64,000 nt of DNA from Limnohabitans_A sp048020265 (GTDB lineage Bacteria; Pseudomonadota; Gammaproteobacteria; Burkholderiales; Burkholderiaceae_C): positions 744,001 through 808,000 of the forward strand of contig NZ_CP171843.1 of the NCBI RefSeq assembly GCF_048020265.1, in the 5' to 3' direction. The notes under the pieces were generated by a model that searched no databases, was not told the DNA's origin, and was given only the letters and a program-made list of their open reading frames with translations. Below are positions 1 to 8,666 of this stretch, piece by piece. Positions within the stretch are counted from its first letter, which is position 1; every line of letters starts with the position of its first letter. The translations under genes were made by a program, and so were the position numbers.

Positions 1-624
1 TTGGTCCAACGCCAGCTTTTTGACGCGCAGATCGTTTTCGGCCGCAATTTCTTGCGCGCTCACCAAGTCAAAGCGCGCTTGCGCCTCACGGGTGTCGGTG
101 ATGGTCGATGTGCCGACTTCAAAGTTGCGCTTGGCGGCGGCCAGTTGCTCGGACACTGCGGTTTTTTGGGCTTTGACAAAAGCCAGACTTTCCTGCGCGG
201 TGAGCACCTCAAAGTAGGCTTGGCTTACACGCACGATCAGTTCTTGTTCGGCCGCTTTGAGCTGTGCTTGAGCCAAACCGACTTGTTTCATGCCTTGCTG
301 GTAGCCCGCCCAATTCGCGGGGCGGTACAGCGGCTGGCTGGCGCTCAGCGTGGCGTTGCGAGTGCCATACCTTGCATCTGGCGTGCTGGTTTGGCTGTCG
401 AAGTCGCTCTCGCTCACCGTGGCGGCCAGTCCGGCAGTTGGCCGCAGCAAGGCCTTGGCTTGCTCGGCTTTGGCCAGGTTGGCCTGGTACTGCGACTGCG
501 CGGCTTTGAACGCAGCGTCATGGCCTTTGGCCGCTTCGTAAAGCTGAGACAGGCTTTGGGCCTGGGCAGTGCCTGCCAGTGCAGCGGCCAGAGAAAGGGT
601 CAGAGGCAAGAGGCGCAGTTTCAT
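1..624 (-). CDS. tolC: TolC-family outer membrane channel protein, partial
   Basis: This is the N-terminal 208 codons of a TolC-type outer membrane efflux protein; the rest lies beyond the left edge of the window. The start is the ATG at 622-624, which begins MKLRLLPL and gives a typical signal peptide ending near AQAQS. The following region is rich in Ala, Gln and Lys and predicts long helices of the periplasmic tunnel. Such proteins trimerise in the outer membrane and serve RND pumps or type I exporters. It is the last visible gene of a minus-strand run that begins with a TetR regulator and an RND pump, which suits an efflux role. The family call is firm; the specific name tolC is by analogy. 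Confidence 0.85.
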   Translation of the reverse strand, partial: MKLRLLPLTLSLAAALAGTAQAQSLSQLYEAAKGHDAAFKAAQSQYQANLAKAEQAKALLRPTAGLAATVSESDFDSQTSTPDARYGTRNATLSASQPLYRPANWAGYQQGMKQVGLAQAQLKAAEQELIVRVSQAYFEVLTAQESLAFVKAQKTAVSEQLAAAKRNFEVGTSTITDTREAQARFDLVSAQEIAAENDLRVKKLALDQ

Positions 625-659
625 GGAAAGCTTTCAAAAATTCAGCGAAGCCAGTCGAT

Positions 660-989
660 TCAATAAACCGGAATGGTCGGGTCGACTTGGGCAGACCAGG
701 CGTGGATGCCGCCCGAAACGTTGGCCACCTGGAAGCCATGCTGTTGCAAAAAGGCCGCCACTTGCATGCTGCGGCCGCCGTGGTGGCACAGGCAGGCGAT
801 GGGACGGGATTTGTCCAGCTCATCCAGGCGTGCAGGAACGGTTTGCATGGGCATGTGCACCAGGTCCAGCGCGTCGGTTTTGGCACTGGCGGTTTGCACT
901 TCCCAGCCTTCACGCACGTCCAGCAGAACGGGGCGTTGTGTCTGGCCTTTGGCCCAATCGGCGAGCTGTGCGGGGGTGATTTGTTCCAT
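660..989 (-). CDS. Rhodanese-like domain protein
   Basis: A single-domain rhodanese of 109 aa. The start is taken at the ATG at 987-989 (MEQITPAQ) rather than an upstream in-frame Met, because this is where the domain begins. The fold markers are LLDVRE at about residues 22-27 and the active-site loop CHHGGRS at 68-74, with Cys68 as the expected sulfur-carrying residue. Rhodaneses move sulfane sulfur to cyanide, thiols or protein partners, and the physiological acceptor here is unknown. It sits 10 bp downstream of pcm and 35 bp upstream of the TolC-family gene, so it is probably cotranscribed with both. Confidence 0.85.
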   Translation of the reverse strand: MEQITPAQLADWAKGQTQRPVLLDVREGWEVQTASAKTDALDLVHMPMQTVPARLDELDKSRPIACLCHHGGRSMQVAAFLQQHGFQVANVSGGIHAWSAQVDPTIPVY

Positions 990-999
990 GGCGGGCCGT

Positions 1000-1659
1000 T
1001 CAGAATTGAAAGCGTGAGTGCTCGGGGAAACCACTCAGGCGAGGGGCGTTGCAGTCCCAGGGCTCTGTGGTGGTCCAGTTGCTTTCGCTGGTGCGGGTGA
1101 TCAGCGTGGCACGCATCATGGGCTCGTCCCCCACGATGGCGACCAGACGGCCACCCACGGCGAGTTGCTGCAGCAAGGCGGCAGGCACTTCGGCCACCGA
1201 GCCGCTGAGCACGATCACATCAAAGGGGCCATCGGCCGCTGCGCCCTGGCTGCCATCGGCTGTGCGCACGACCACGTTGGTCACGCCCGCTTTTTGCAGG
1301 TTGGCTTGGGCTTGGACGGCCAAATGGGCGTCGATTTCCAGGCTCAGCACGCTGGCGGCCTGGTGCGCCAGCAAGGCGGCCATGAAGCCGGAGCCGGTGC
1401 CGATGTCCAGCGCTTTGTCGGTTTTCTTTACAGCCAGGTCTTGCAGCATGCGTGCCTGAACGCGGGGCGCCAGCATGACCTGGTTGGGCGCAGTACCCAG
1501 CGGGATTTCCATGTCGACAAAGGCCAGTGCTTTGTGCGCCATGGGCACAAAGTCTTCACGGCGCACGACCGAGAGCAGTTCCAGCACTTGGGGGTCCAGC
1601 ACTTCCCAAGGGCGGATTTGCTGTTCGATCATGTTGAATCGGGCTTGATTCAGATCCAT
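1000..1659 (-). CDS. pcm: Protein-L-isoaspartate O-methyltransferase
   Basis: A 219-aa SAM-dependent methyltransferase of the PCMT family, which methylates L-isoaspartyl residues in aged proteins so that they can revert to aspartate. The chosen start is the ATG at 1657-1659 (MDLNQARF); an upstream in-frame Met would add 27 residues of unlikely sequence overlapping the pump gene. The SAM-binding motif DIGTGSG lies at residues 85-91, preceded by the substrate region around EIPLG and VMLAP. It lies between the RND pump gene and a rhodanese. Bacterial Pcm-like proteins are sometimes less active paralogues, so the exact substrate is inferred. Confidence 0.85.
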   Translation of the reverse strand: MDLNQARFNMIEQQIRPWEVLDPQVLELLSVVRREDFVPMAHKALAFVDMEIPLGTAPNQVMLAPRVQARMLQDLAVKKTDKALDIGTGSGFMAALLAHQAASVLSLEIDAHLAVQAQANLQKAGVTNVVVRTADGSQGAAADGPFDVIVLSGSVAEVPAALLQQLAVGGRLVAIVGDEPMMRATLITRTSESNWTTTEPWDCNAPRLSGFPEHSRFQF

Positions 1660-1699
1660 TTGGGTACTCCTGAGGGGGTTATCGCTAAATGCATGGATT

Positions 1700-4600
1700 T
1701 TAAGGGGGGCTGACGTCCTGTCCCTGACGGGCGGGGGCAAGTCCTGCTTTGCGGCGCAGCCATTGCGCCAGGTCGTCCATGTAGCAGTACACCACGGGCA
1801 CGACCACGAGGGTGAGCAAGGATGAGGTGATGACCCCGCCGATCACGGCCTGGCCCATGGGGGCACGTTGCTCCGAGCCTTCGGTCATGGCAAAAGCCAG
1901 CGGCACCATGCCGAAAATCATGGCCAAGGTGGTCATCAAAATCGGGCGCAAGCGGACTTTGGCGGCCATCAAAAGGGCCGCGCTGCGTTCCATACCTGGG
2001 ATGCGGCGGCCTTCCTGGTCGGAGTGGTCTTCGCGGGCGCGGATCGCAAAATCCACCAGCAGAATTGCGTTTTTGGTGACCAGACCCATCAGCATGATGA
2101 CCCCGATGATCGAAAACATGGACAAAGTCGAGCGGAAAGCCATCAGGGCCAGCACCACCCCAATAAGCGTGAGCGGCAAGGCCGTCATCAGGGCCAGGGG
2201 CTGGAGGAAGCTCTTGAACTGGCTGGCGAGAATCATGTAAATGAAGATCACCGCCATCGCCAGGGCCGACACGGCGTAGCCAAATGACTCGGCCATGTTT
2301 TTGGTGGAACCGCCAAACTGGTAACGGTAGCCTGGGGGCAGGTTGACACCGTCCATGATTTTGCGGATGTCTGCGGACACTTCGCCTGCGGCGCGGCCAT
2401 AGGTGTTGGCGTTGATGGCCACCTCGCGCGTCAGGTCGCGGCGGTTGATCTGGTTGGAGCCGGTGGATTCGCTGATCTTGGCCACCTGGCCCAGGCGCAC
2501 TACACGCGGGTTGCCATCAGGCCCGGCAGCCACGGCAAACGGCAGCCGCTCCAGGTCTTGGGTGGCGTTGCGGCTTTCCGGGGCCAGGCGCACGTTCACG
2601 TCATAGGTCTGGTCGTCGGGGGCTCGCCAGTTGCCCACCGTCTGGCCAGCCACCAAGGTGCGCAACGGCCCGGCGATCTGGGCGGTGCCCAGTCCCAGAT
2701 CGGCCGCCGAGTCGCGCAGCACCTCCACGCGGATGGTCGGTTTGTTGGCTTTGACGCTGGAGTCCAGATCCACCAGGCCGGGGATGTTGCGCACTTTGTC
2801 CATCACGCCCAAAGCCAGTCGCTCCAGCTCGCGCTGGTCGGGGCCTTGCAGCGAAAACTCAACCTGCTTGTTGCCGCCCACCGAGTCCAGCAGGCCCACG
2901 TGCGTGACCGTGATGCCCGGCACCTGGCTCAAACGCTCGCGCAGCACGCCTGACATGTCGTCCACATTGCGTTGTCGGTCCTTGCGGTCGACCAGACGGA
3001 TGTAGATGCTGGTGCTGTTTTTGCCCAATGAATTGCCAGTGTTCAGCGTGGCCAGGGTGTAACGCACTTCCGGCAACTCGCGGATGATGGCTTCTACCTG
3101 ACGGGCCTTGGCTTCGGTGGCCTCCAGCGAGCTGCCCACGGGGGTCTGGAAATTCACGGTGGTTTCAGAAAAGTCCGCCTTGGGCACAAACTCGGTGCCC
3201 ACGAAACGCAGCATGAAAATGCTCAGCGCAAAAATGCCCACCGCCATCAGCACGGTTTTACGTTTGTGCACCAGCGACCAGGCCAGGATTTTTTGGTAAC
3301 CCTCGGCCAGTTGGTCGGTGCCCCGGTCAAACCAGCCGGTCACCCGGCCGATGGTTTTGTCGTAAAAAGTGACGGGGGCGTGGTACTTGCCATGCGCTTC
3401 GATGCTCGGGTCGTGCCAGATGCTCGACAACATGGGGTCGAGCGTGAAGCTGACAAACATCGAAATCAGGACCGCCGCCACGATGGTGATGCCGAACTCG
3501 TGGAAGAACTTGCCGATGATGCCCTCCATGAAGCCGATCGGCAAAAACACCGCCACGATGGACAAAGTGGTGGCCAGCACGGCCAGGCCAATCTCTTGCG
3601 TGCCATCCATCGAGGCGTGCCAGGCGTTTTTGCCCATTTGCACATGCCGCACGATGTTCTCGCGCACCACGATGGCGTCGTCAATCAGCAAGCCCACGCA
3701 CAGCGACAAAGCCATCAGCGTGACCATGTTGATGGTGAAGCCGAACATCTGCATGAACATGAAGGTGCCGATCAGCGAAATCGGCAAGGTCAGCCCGGTG
3801 ATGACGGTGGACCGCCAGGAGTTGAGGAACAGGAACACGATCAACACCGTCAGCACAGCCCCCTCGATGAGCGTGCGCCGCACGTTGTCCACCGCCACAC
3901 GGATGGGGCGGGAGCCATCGGTGATAGGCTCCAGCCGGATACCGGCAGGCGTCTGACTCTGCATGTCGGCCACGGTTTTCACCAGGCCATTGATCACGTC
4001 GATGGTGTTTTCGTCCTGGGCTTTTTGCACCGTCAGCAGCAGCGTGCGCTGGCCGTTGTACAAGGCCATCGTTTCAAGCTCCTGGGCACCGTCTTGCACC
4101 CGGGCCACCTGCGACAGGCGGATGGGGGTGCTGCCTTTGCGGGCCACGATGATGCGTTCAAAGTCCTCGGGGCGCTTCATGCGCGATTCGATCTGAACCA
4201 TGCGCTCTTGCTCCAGCGAGCGGATCGCGCCGGCAGGCAAGTCCTGGTTCTCGTTGCGCACAGCGCTGACCACCTGGTCTGCCGTGACGCCCAGCGCTTC
4301 CATGGCCGAGGGCTGCAGGTACAGGTTGATTTCGCGCCGGGTGCCTCCGACCAAAGAGACCGAGCCCACGCCGCGCACGTTCTCCAGACGTTTTTTGAGC
4401 ACTTGCTCGGACCAGTTGGTCAGCTCCACTGCGCTGGGGGCTTGGCCTTGCACCGCTTGCGGCACCACGGCCAGCGACCAGATGGCGCGGGCGGACGGGT
4501 CAAATCGCAGCACTTTGGGTTCTTTGACTTCGGTGCGCAGGCTGGGGCGGATGGCCGCCACTTTTTCGCGCACGTCTTCGGCCGCTTTGCGCCCATTGAT

Positions 4601-4894
4601 GTTCAACTGGAACTCGATGACCACCACCGACTGGTTCTCGTAACTGCGGGAAGTGAGGGCGCTGATGCCCGCGATCGAGTTGACACCTTCTTCGATCTTT
4701 TTGGAGACTTCGCTTTCCACGATCTCGGGCGAGGCCCCGGGATACTCGGTGCTGACCACCACCACCGGAAAATCGATGTTCGGGAACTGATCCACCTTCA
4801 GGCGCTGGTAGGAGAACAGGCCCAGCACCACCAAGGCCAACATGACCATGGTGGCGAAGACAGGGTTTTTCAGGCTGACGCGGGTGAACCACAT
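1700..4894 (-). CDS. RND-family multidrug efflux permease
   Basis: A full-length 1064-aa inner membrane pump of the hydrophobe/amphiphile efflux (AcrB/MdtB-like) family. It uses the proton gradient to move drugs or other toxic compounds from the periplasm or inner leaflet out through the adaptor and a TolC channel. It begins MWFTRVSLKNPVFA, with the usual first membrane helix and a periplasmic loop starting DQFPNIDFP. The paired proton-relay aspartates of helix 4 are visible in GLLIDDAIVV near residue 405. The matching helix-10 lysine is in TKNAILLVDF. The gene starts 12 bp after the adaptor gene. The substrate cannot be told from sequence. Confidence 0.93.
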   Translation of the reverse strand: MWFTRVSLKNPVFATMVMLALVVLGLFSYQRLKVDQFPNIDFPVVVVSTEYPGASPEIVESEVSKKIEEGVNSIAGISALTSRSYENQSVVVIEFQLNINGRKAAEDVREKVAAIRPSLRTEVKEPKVLRFDPSARAIWSLAVVPQAVQGQAPSAVELTNWSEQVLKKRLENVRGVGSVSLVGGTRREINLYLQPSAMEALGVTADQVVSAVRNENQDLPAGAIRSLEQERMVQIESRMKRPEDFERIIVARKGSTPIRLSQVARVQDGAQELETMALYNGQRTLLLTVQKAQDENTIDVINGLVKTVADMQSQTPAGIRLEPITDGSRPIRVAVDNVRRTLIEGAVLTVLIVFLFLNSWRSTVITGLTLPISLIGTFMFMQMFGFTINMVTLMALSLCVGLLIDDAIVVRENIVRHVQMGKNAWHASMDGTQEIGLAVLATTLSIVAVFLPIGFMEGIIGKFFHEFGITIVAAVLISMFVSFTLDPMLSSIWHDPSIEAHGKYHAPVTFYDKTIGRVTGWFDRGTDQLAEGYQKILAWSLVHKRKTVLMAVGIFALSIFMLRFVGTEFVPKADFSETTVNFQTPVGSSLEATEAKARQVEAIIRELPEVRYTLATLNTGNSLGKNSTSIYIRLVDRKDRQRNVDDMSGVLRERLSQVPGITVTHVGLLDSVGGNKQVEFSLQGPDQRELERLALGVMDKVRNIPGLVDLDSSVKANKPTIRVEVLRDSAADLGLGTAQIAGPLRTLVAGQTVGNWRAPDDQTYDVNVRLAPESRNATQDLERLPFAVAAGPDGNPRVVRLGQVAKISESTGSNQINRRDLTREVAINANTYGRAAGEVSADIRKIMDGVNLPPGYRYQFGGSTKNMAESFGYAVSALAMAVIFIYMILASQFKSFLQPLALMTALPLTLIGVVLALMAFRSTLSMFSIIGVIMLMGLVTKNAILLVDFAIRAREDHSDQEGRRIPGMERSAALLMAAKVRLRPILMTTLAMIFGMVPLAFAMTEGSEQRAPMGQAVIGGVITSSLLTLVVVPVVYCYMDDLAQWLRRKAGLAPARQGQDVSPP

Positions 4895-4906
4895 GGTCGG
4901 CCTCTT

Positions 4907-6037
4907 TCAGCGCACGCCAGCGGTGAACTTCACCTGGGTGCCTTCGCGAACCGCCCCTGCGCTGGCCATCAGTACCTGGGTGCCTTCACTCAACCCCTTC
5001 ACCTCGACCCAGGTCAGGGTGATGTTCTGCTGGGTTTTTTCGGTGCGCGTGCCAGTTTGTACCGACACATGCCGCACCCGATCGCCATCGACCACCTGCA
5101 CATAGGGCAGAGGCTTGTCGGTGCGCACGCTCGACAGCGGCACGGCCAGCGCCCGGGCGCTGCGTGTGCCCAGCAAGCCTTCTGCAAACAAGCCTTGCCG
5201 CAAGCCTTCCTGGCCGGGCACGCCCAGGTACACCAGCACACTGCGGCTGGCCGCTTGGGCCGCGGGGTTGATGCGCAAGACCCGGGCGGTGACGGCCTCG
5301 TCCTGACCCTCGATTTTCAGCTGGGCCTTCATGCCTGGGCGCACCAGGCCCGCATCGGCGGCGGGCAGGGCCGCTTCCAGCTCCAGCTGCGTGAGGTTGA
5401 CCACTTCGACGATTCGGGCGTCCAGCGCCATGCGCTCACCGGGTTGGGCCAGACGCTGGGCAATCTGGCCGCTGATGGGTGAACGCAGGGTCGCATCCTC
5501 CAGTGCCTTGCGGGCCACATCGAGTGCCGCTACCGCCGCCATGTGGGTTGCCTTGGCGCCGTTCAGGCTGGCCATGGCGTTTTGCAAGGCGGTCTGCGAG
5601 ATGAAGCCTTGGTCCACCAGGGCCTTGTTGTTGTCGTACTGCTTTTGTGCAATGTCCACCTGGGCCCATGCCGCGTCGGCTTGTTGCTTGGCTTGGCGCT
5701 CCCGGGCCTGGTATTCGGTGGGGTCGATGCGGGCGATCACCTGGCCGGCCTTGACCACGTCGCCTTCACGAACGGTCAGCTCCAGCAGTTCACCCACCAC
5801 GCGGGCCTTGACCATGGCGCTTTGGCTGGCCTTGAGCGTGCCCGAAACGGGCAGGCCCAGCAGCATGTCCATGTTTTGAACCTGGACCACATCGCTGGCG
5901 CTCAACTCAATGACGGGGGCGGCTGGCGCGCTCGTTTTGGCGGTGTTGCTGGCAGGCTGGCTGAGCCAACGTGCACCGCCCGCGACCAAGGCGGCAGCGG
6001 CCACGGCCTTCAAAATCCAGAGGGTCGATTTTTTCAT
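4907..6037 (-). CDS. RND efflux periplasmic adaptor (membrane fusion protein)
   Basis: A 376-aa membrane fusion protein that links the RND pump to the outer membrane channel. The start at 6035-6037 (MKKSTLWILK) gives an N-terminal membrane anchor or signal followed by a periplasmic chain. A lipoyl-like half-motif around VVKAGQVIARID is followed by an Ala/Gln-rich helical hairpin. A second lipoyl half (SPISGQIAQR) and beta-barrel domains complete the usual HlyD/AcrA order. It is placed between the TetR gene (28 bp upstream) and the pump (12 bp downstream), so the three form one transcription unit. Confidence 0.92.
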   Translation of the reverse strand: MKKSTLWILKAVAAAALVAGGARWLSQPASNTAKTSAPAAPVIELSASDVVQVQNMDMLLGLPVSGTLKASQSAMVKARVVGELLELTVREGDVVKAGQVIARIDPTEYQARERQAKQQADAAWAQVDIAQKQYDNNKALVDQGFISQTALQNAMASLNGAKATHMAAVAALDVARKALEDATLRSPISGQIAQRLAQPGERMALDARIVEVVNLTQLELEAALPAADAGLVRPGMKAQLKIEGQDEAVTARVLRINPAAQAASRSVLVYLGVPGQEGLRQGLFAEGLLGTRSARALAVPLSSVRTDKPLPYVQVVDGDRVRHVSVQTGTRTEKTQQNITLTWVEVKGLSEGTQVLMASAGAVREGTQVKFTAGVR

Positions 6038-6065
6038 GGTGTTTGGGGCAGAAATCTGTTGAATA

Positions 6066-6710
6066 TCAGGCGGGCGAAAGCCCACGCGCCATCAGGCGGG
6101 CGTGTTGGGAGATGAAGGCTTCGGGGTCTATTTGCTCTTGGCTCGGACAGCACGGCCCCATGGAGTGCTTCCACATCACCAAAAACAAGAGCGGTGCCAT
6201 GACCGAGTGCAAGACCAAATCCACGTTCATGGCCTGGAACTCGCCCCGGTCAATGCCGCGTTGCAAGGCATTGCGCACCAAGGTGTGAGCGGGCTCGATC
6301 ACTTCGTTGCGGAAAAAAATAGCCAGGTCAGGGAAGTTGCTGGCCTCGCTCATGACCAGTTTGGAAATGCCGGATGCCTTGGTGGCCCCATAGCGACGCC
6401 ACCACTGCAACATCATCCATTCGAGCAACTCTCCGGTGCTGCCCTGAAACTGCGCTACTTCGGCAGCGCCTTGGGCCACGGGGGCCACCACGTTTTCGCG
6501 CACCACGGCCTTGAACAGGTCTTCCTTGCTGGGGAAGTACAAAAACAGGGTGCCTTTGGACACGCCCGCGCGTGCCGCCACTTCTTCGACACGGGTCGCA
6601 GCGAAGCCTTTTTCGACAAACAAATCCAGCGCAGCTTCTAGCAGCTCGCCCGGGCGGTCTTGTTTGCGGCGTTCGCGTTTGTGGGGGAGGGCAGGGTCGA
6701 TGGGGTTCAC
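6066..6710 (-). CDS. TetR/AcrR-family transcriptional regulator
   Basis: A 214-aa one-component regulator. The N-terminal helix-turn-helix is clear at about residues 36-62 (RVEEVAARAGVSKGTLFLYF), followed by a helical ligand-binding domain. It is the first gene of the efflux operon and is preceded by an imperfect dyad at 6723-6742. It therefore most likely represses its own operon and releases DNA when a pump substrate binds. This autoregulatory role is inferred from arrangement; the ligand is unknown. Confidence 0.9.
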   Translation of the reverse strand: MNPIDPALPHKRERRKQDRPGELLEAALDLFVEKGFAATRVEEVAARAGVSKGTLFLYFPSKEDLFKAVVRENVVAPVAQGAAEVAQFQGSTGELLEWMMLQWWRRYGATKASGISKLVMSEASNFPDLAIFFRNEVIEPAHTLVRNALQRGIDRGEFQAMNVDLVLHSVMAPLLFLVMWKHSMGPCCPSQEQIDPEAFISQHARLMARGLSPA

Positions 6711-6722
6711 AACATCGGATTA

Positions 6723-6742
6723 ATGACTGACTGGTTAGTAAT
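6723..6742. promoter_or_regulatory. Candidate TetR operator upstream of the efflux operon
   Basis: An imperfect inverted repeat, ACTGAC-TG-GTTAGT, lies at 6726-6739 with one mismatch in the arms. Matching bases continue at 6723-6724 and 6741-6742. It lies just upstream of the TetR start codon, where an autorepressor of the pump operon would bind. The form resembles operators of TetR regulators of RND pumps, but no binding data support it. Confidence 0.5.
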
Positions 6743-6794
6743 GTAAGCTTTGCGCAGGGCTGCGTCAAGGCGCTGGTGCACTCTGACGGCCAAC

Positions 6795-6822
6795 AAAAAG
6801 GGCTGCCCGTGGGCAGCCCTTT
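6795..6822. terminator. Intrinsic terminator after the gcdH fragment
   Basis: An 11-bp arm (AAGGGCTGCCC at 6798-6808) pairs with GGGCAGCCCTT at 6811-6821 around a very short loop. On the minus strand it is followed by a run of five T, and on the plus strand by three, so it should work best for leftward transcription from gcdH. It resembles the hairpin at 9480-9507, suggesting both are versions of the gcdH terminator. Confidence 0.7.
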
Positions 6823-6851
6823 CATGCTTGATTCTGTGCTTGAAAGCGCAG

Positions 6852-7306
6852 TCTCAGTTCGAGAAAGCGGGAATCCCGGTGATTGCCCGGCCCAGGATCA
6901 GGGCGTGCACATCGTGCGTGCCTTCGTAGGTGTTGACCACCTCCAGGTTCACCAGGTGGCGGGCCACGCCGTATTCGGCGCTGATGCCGTTGCCGCCCAT
7001 CATGTCGCGCGCCATGCGGGCGATGTCCAGCGCCTTGCCGCAGCTGTTGCGCTTGAGGATGGAGGTCAGGTCCACCGATGCGGTGCCTTCGTCCTTCATG
7101 CGGCCCAGACGCAGGCAGCCTTGCAGGCCCAGGCTGATTTCGGTCAGCATGTCGGCCAGTTTCTTTTGGATCAGTTGGTTGGCGGCCAAGGGGCGGCCAA
7201 ACTGCTGGCGGTCCATCACGTACTGGCGGGCGCGCAGGTAGCAGTCTTCGGCGGCACCCAGAGCGCCCCAGGCGATGCCGTAGCGGGCGCTGTTGAGGCA
7301 AGTGAA
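6852..7306 (-). repeat. Direct repeat copy A: 3' end of gcdH (455 bp)
   Basis: This 455-bp stretch aligns without gaps to 9523-9977, the 3' end of the intact gcdH gene. A hand count finds about 35 mismatches, so the copies are roughly 92 percent identical. Most mismatches are silent; only about six of 150 codons change the amino acid. The two copies flank the restriction-modification genes in the same orientation. The divergence suggests that the copies come from two gcdH alleles rather than from a fresh duplication. Confidence 0.9.
6854..7306 (-). pseudogene. gcdH C-terminal fragment (acyl-CoA dehydrogenase remnant)
   Basis: This encodes the last 150 residues of a glutaryl-CoA dehydrogenase, from FTCLNSARYG to the natural end GIPAFSN, including the catalytic-Glu region YEGTHDVH. 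Homology stops abruptly at 7306, where the sequence turns into the region upstream of the methyltransferase. An open frame runs a little further into unrelated DNA but has no proper start or FAD/N-terminal domain, so it cannot make a working enzyme. Its codons are well preserved, meaning it was functional until recently or was imported as part of a working gene. Confidence 0.9.
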
Positions 7307-7336
7307 AAAAGTAATTGTTCGGTCACCGATTGAGAT

Positions 7337-7356
7337 ACGATCGCTGAAGCGATCGT
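7337..7356. promoter_or_regulatory. Perfect inverted repeat upstream of the methyltransferase gene
   Basis: ACGATCGC at 7337-7344 and GCGATCGT at 7349-7356 form a perfect 8-bp inverted repeat with a TGAA loop, 30 bp before the methyltransferase ATG. Each arm contains the palindrome CGATCG. It could be an operator bound by the methyltransferase, a target site used for methylation feedback, or an mRNA hairpin in the leader. Its function is not shown. Confidence 0.5.
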
Positions 7357-7385
7357 TCTGCAGATTTCGCATAAGGAGAATTCAC

Positions 7386-8666
7386 ATGACACGTCCTATC
7401 GGCATAGATCTTTTTGCCGGAGTCGGAGGGCTCAGCCTAGGCTTTGAGCAGGCAGGATTCGACATCGTCGCTTCGGTGGATATCGACCCCATTCATTGTG
7501 CTGCTCACAAATTTAATTTCCCTAAATGTGTCACGGTCTGTAAGAGTGTGGTGGAAGTTACTGGCGATGAATTGCGGCACTTGGCAGGTCTTGGCAAACG
7601 CGACATTGACATCGTGATGGGTGGCGCTCCTTGCCAAGGATTTTCTATGATAGGCAAGCGGGCGCTGGACGACTCCCGCAACCAGCTCGTTTATCACTAC
7701 GTGCGGGTGGTCATGGAACTCAAACCAAAGTACTTTGTCTTTGAAAACGTCAGGGGTCTGACCGTCGGTAAACACCGCCGCTTCTTGCAGGAGGTCATTG
7801 AGGCGTTCCAAGCTGGCGGCTATGAGGTTGAGACTGACTACAAGGTGCTTAATGCCGCCGACTTCGGGGTACCGCAAGATCGGCGTCGCCTGATCCTCAT
7901 GGGTGCCCGCAAGGGGCTGCCCCTTCCCAGCTATCCCGAGCCTATGTCCCGGACTACCGTGGGCGAAGCTATTAGCGACATTCCAGACGCCGAGCAGTTT
8001 CCAGAACTCTGGGAGCGTGATTGGACAAAAGTTAAATACGGCAAGCCTTCTCCCTATGCCGCCTATCTGCGCGGCAACAAAGATGATCCTACTAATTTTG
8101 GCTATCGTCGACATTTCGACGCTTCGTTGCTTACCAGCTCACTGCTGACAGACCACACCCCATTGTCACGTAGCCGCTTTGCTGCCACGGCACCGAATGA
8201 GGTGGAACCCATCAGTCGTTTCAAGAAACTCGCCTTAGGTGGCCTTTGCAACACCTTGCGCGCAGGCACAGCCAGCGACCGAGGCGCTTTCACCTCGCCG
8301 CGCCCAATCCATCCAACAGCTGCGCGCGTCATAACCGTTCGCGAAGCGGCTCGCCTGCATTCGTACCCAGATTGGTTCCGCTTCCACGCCACCAAGTGGC
8401 ACGGCTTTCGGCAGATCGGCAACAGCGTACCGCCGATGCTGGCCCGCGCCGTAGGAGCGCAATTTATGTTGGCGCTAGGCAAAACGCCCGAGAAGCCTGG
8501 AGTGTTCTTGAACCTTGGCGATCAATCCCTGATTGCCATCTCCATGACCACAGCGGCGGCTATGTTTGGTGTGCCCAGCACAGTGATCGCGCCTAGGAAC
8601 CGACCCGGAGAAAAGCTCGATCCGACATTGCCGCTGTTTGAAGAAGCCGAGGTTGCCGCCCTATGA
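7386..8666 (+). CDS. DNA (cytosine-5)-methyltransferase of a type II R-M system
   Basis: A 426-aa m5C methyltransferase that protects host sites from the linked endonuclease. The ATG at 7386 follows a strong AAGGAG at 7373-7378 and begins just before motif I. Motifs run in order: I DLFAGVGG at 8-15, IV with catalytic Cys83 in APCQGFS, VI ENV at 120-122, VIII QDRRR at 164-168, IX TVREAARLHSYPD at 317-329 and X GNSVPP at 345-350. The target-recognition region lies at about 170-310, between VIII and IX, and does not reveal the site. It overlaps the next gene by ATGA. It is oriented opposite to gcdH and has lower GC than its neighbours. Confidence 0.95.
   Translation: MTRPIGIDLFAGVGGLSLGFEQAGFDIVASVDIDPIHCAAHKFNFPKCVTVCKSVVEVTGDELRHLAGLGKRDIDIVMGGAPCQGFSMIGKRALDDSRNQLVYHYVRVVMELKPKYFVFENVRGLTVGKHRRFLQEVIEAFQAGGYEVETDYKVLNAADFGVPQDRRRLILMGARKGLPLPSYPEPMSRTTVGEAISDIPDAEQFPELWERDWTKVKYGKPSPYAAYLRGNKDDPTNFGYRRHFDASLLTSSLLTDHTPLSRSRFAATAPNEVEPISRFKKLALGGLCNTLRAGTASDRGAFTSPRPIHPTAARVITVREAARLHSYPDWFRFHATKWHGFRQIGNSVPPMLARAVGAQFMLALGKTPEKPGVFLNLGDQSLIAISMTTAAAMFGVPSTVIAPRNRPGEKLDPTLPLFEEAEVAAL

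Noticed and set aside
3266..5482. A 738-codon open frame on the plus strand opposite the RND pump and adaptor genes
   Set aside because: It is His/Gln/Arg-rich with no domain resemblance, a shadow frame of high-GC genes on the other strand.
6854..7372. The gcdH fragment as a functional small acyl-CoA dehydrogenase
   Set aside because: It lacks the N-terminal and middle domains, and its apparent first residues come from unrelated DNA beyond the repeat.
7293..7385. A longer N terminus for the methyltransferase from an upstream Met at 7293
   Set aside because: It would extend into the gcdH repeat, and the ATG at 7386 has a strong ribosome site just before motif I.
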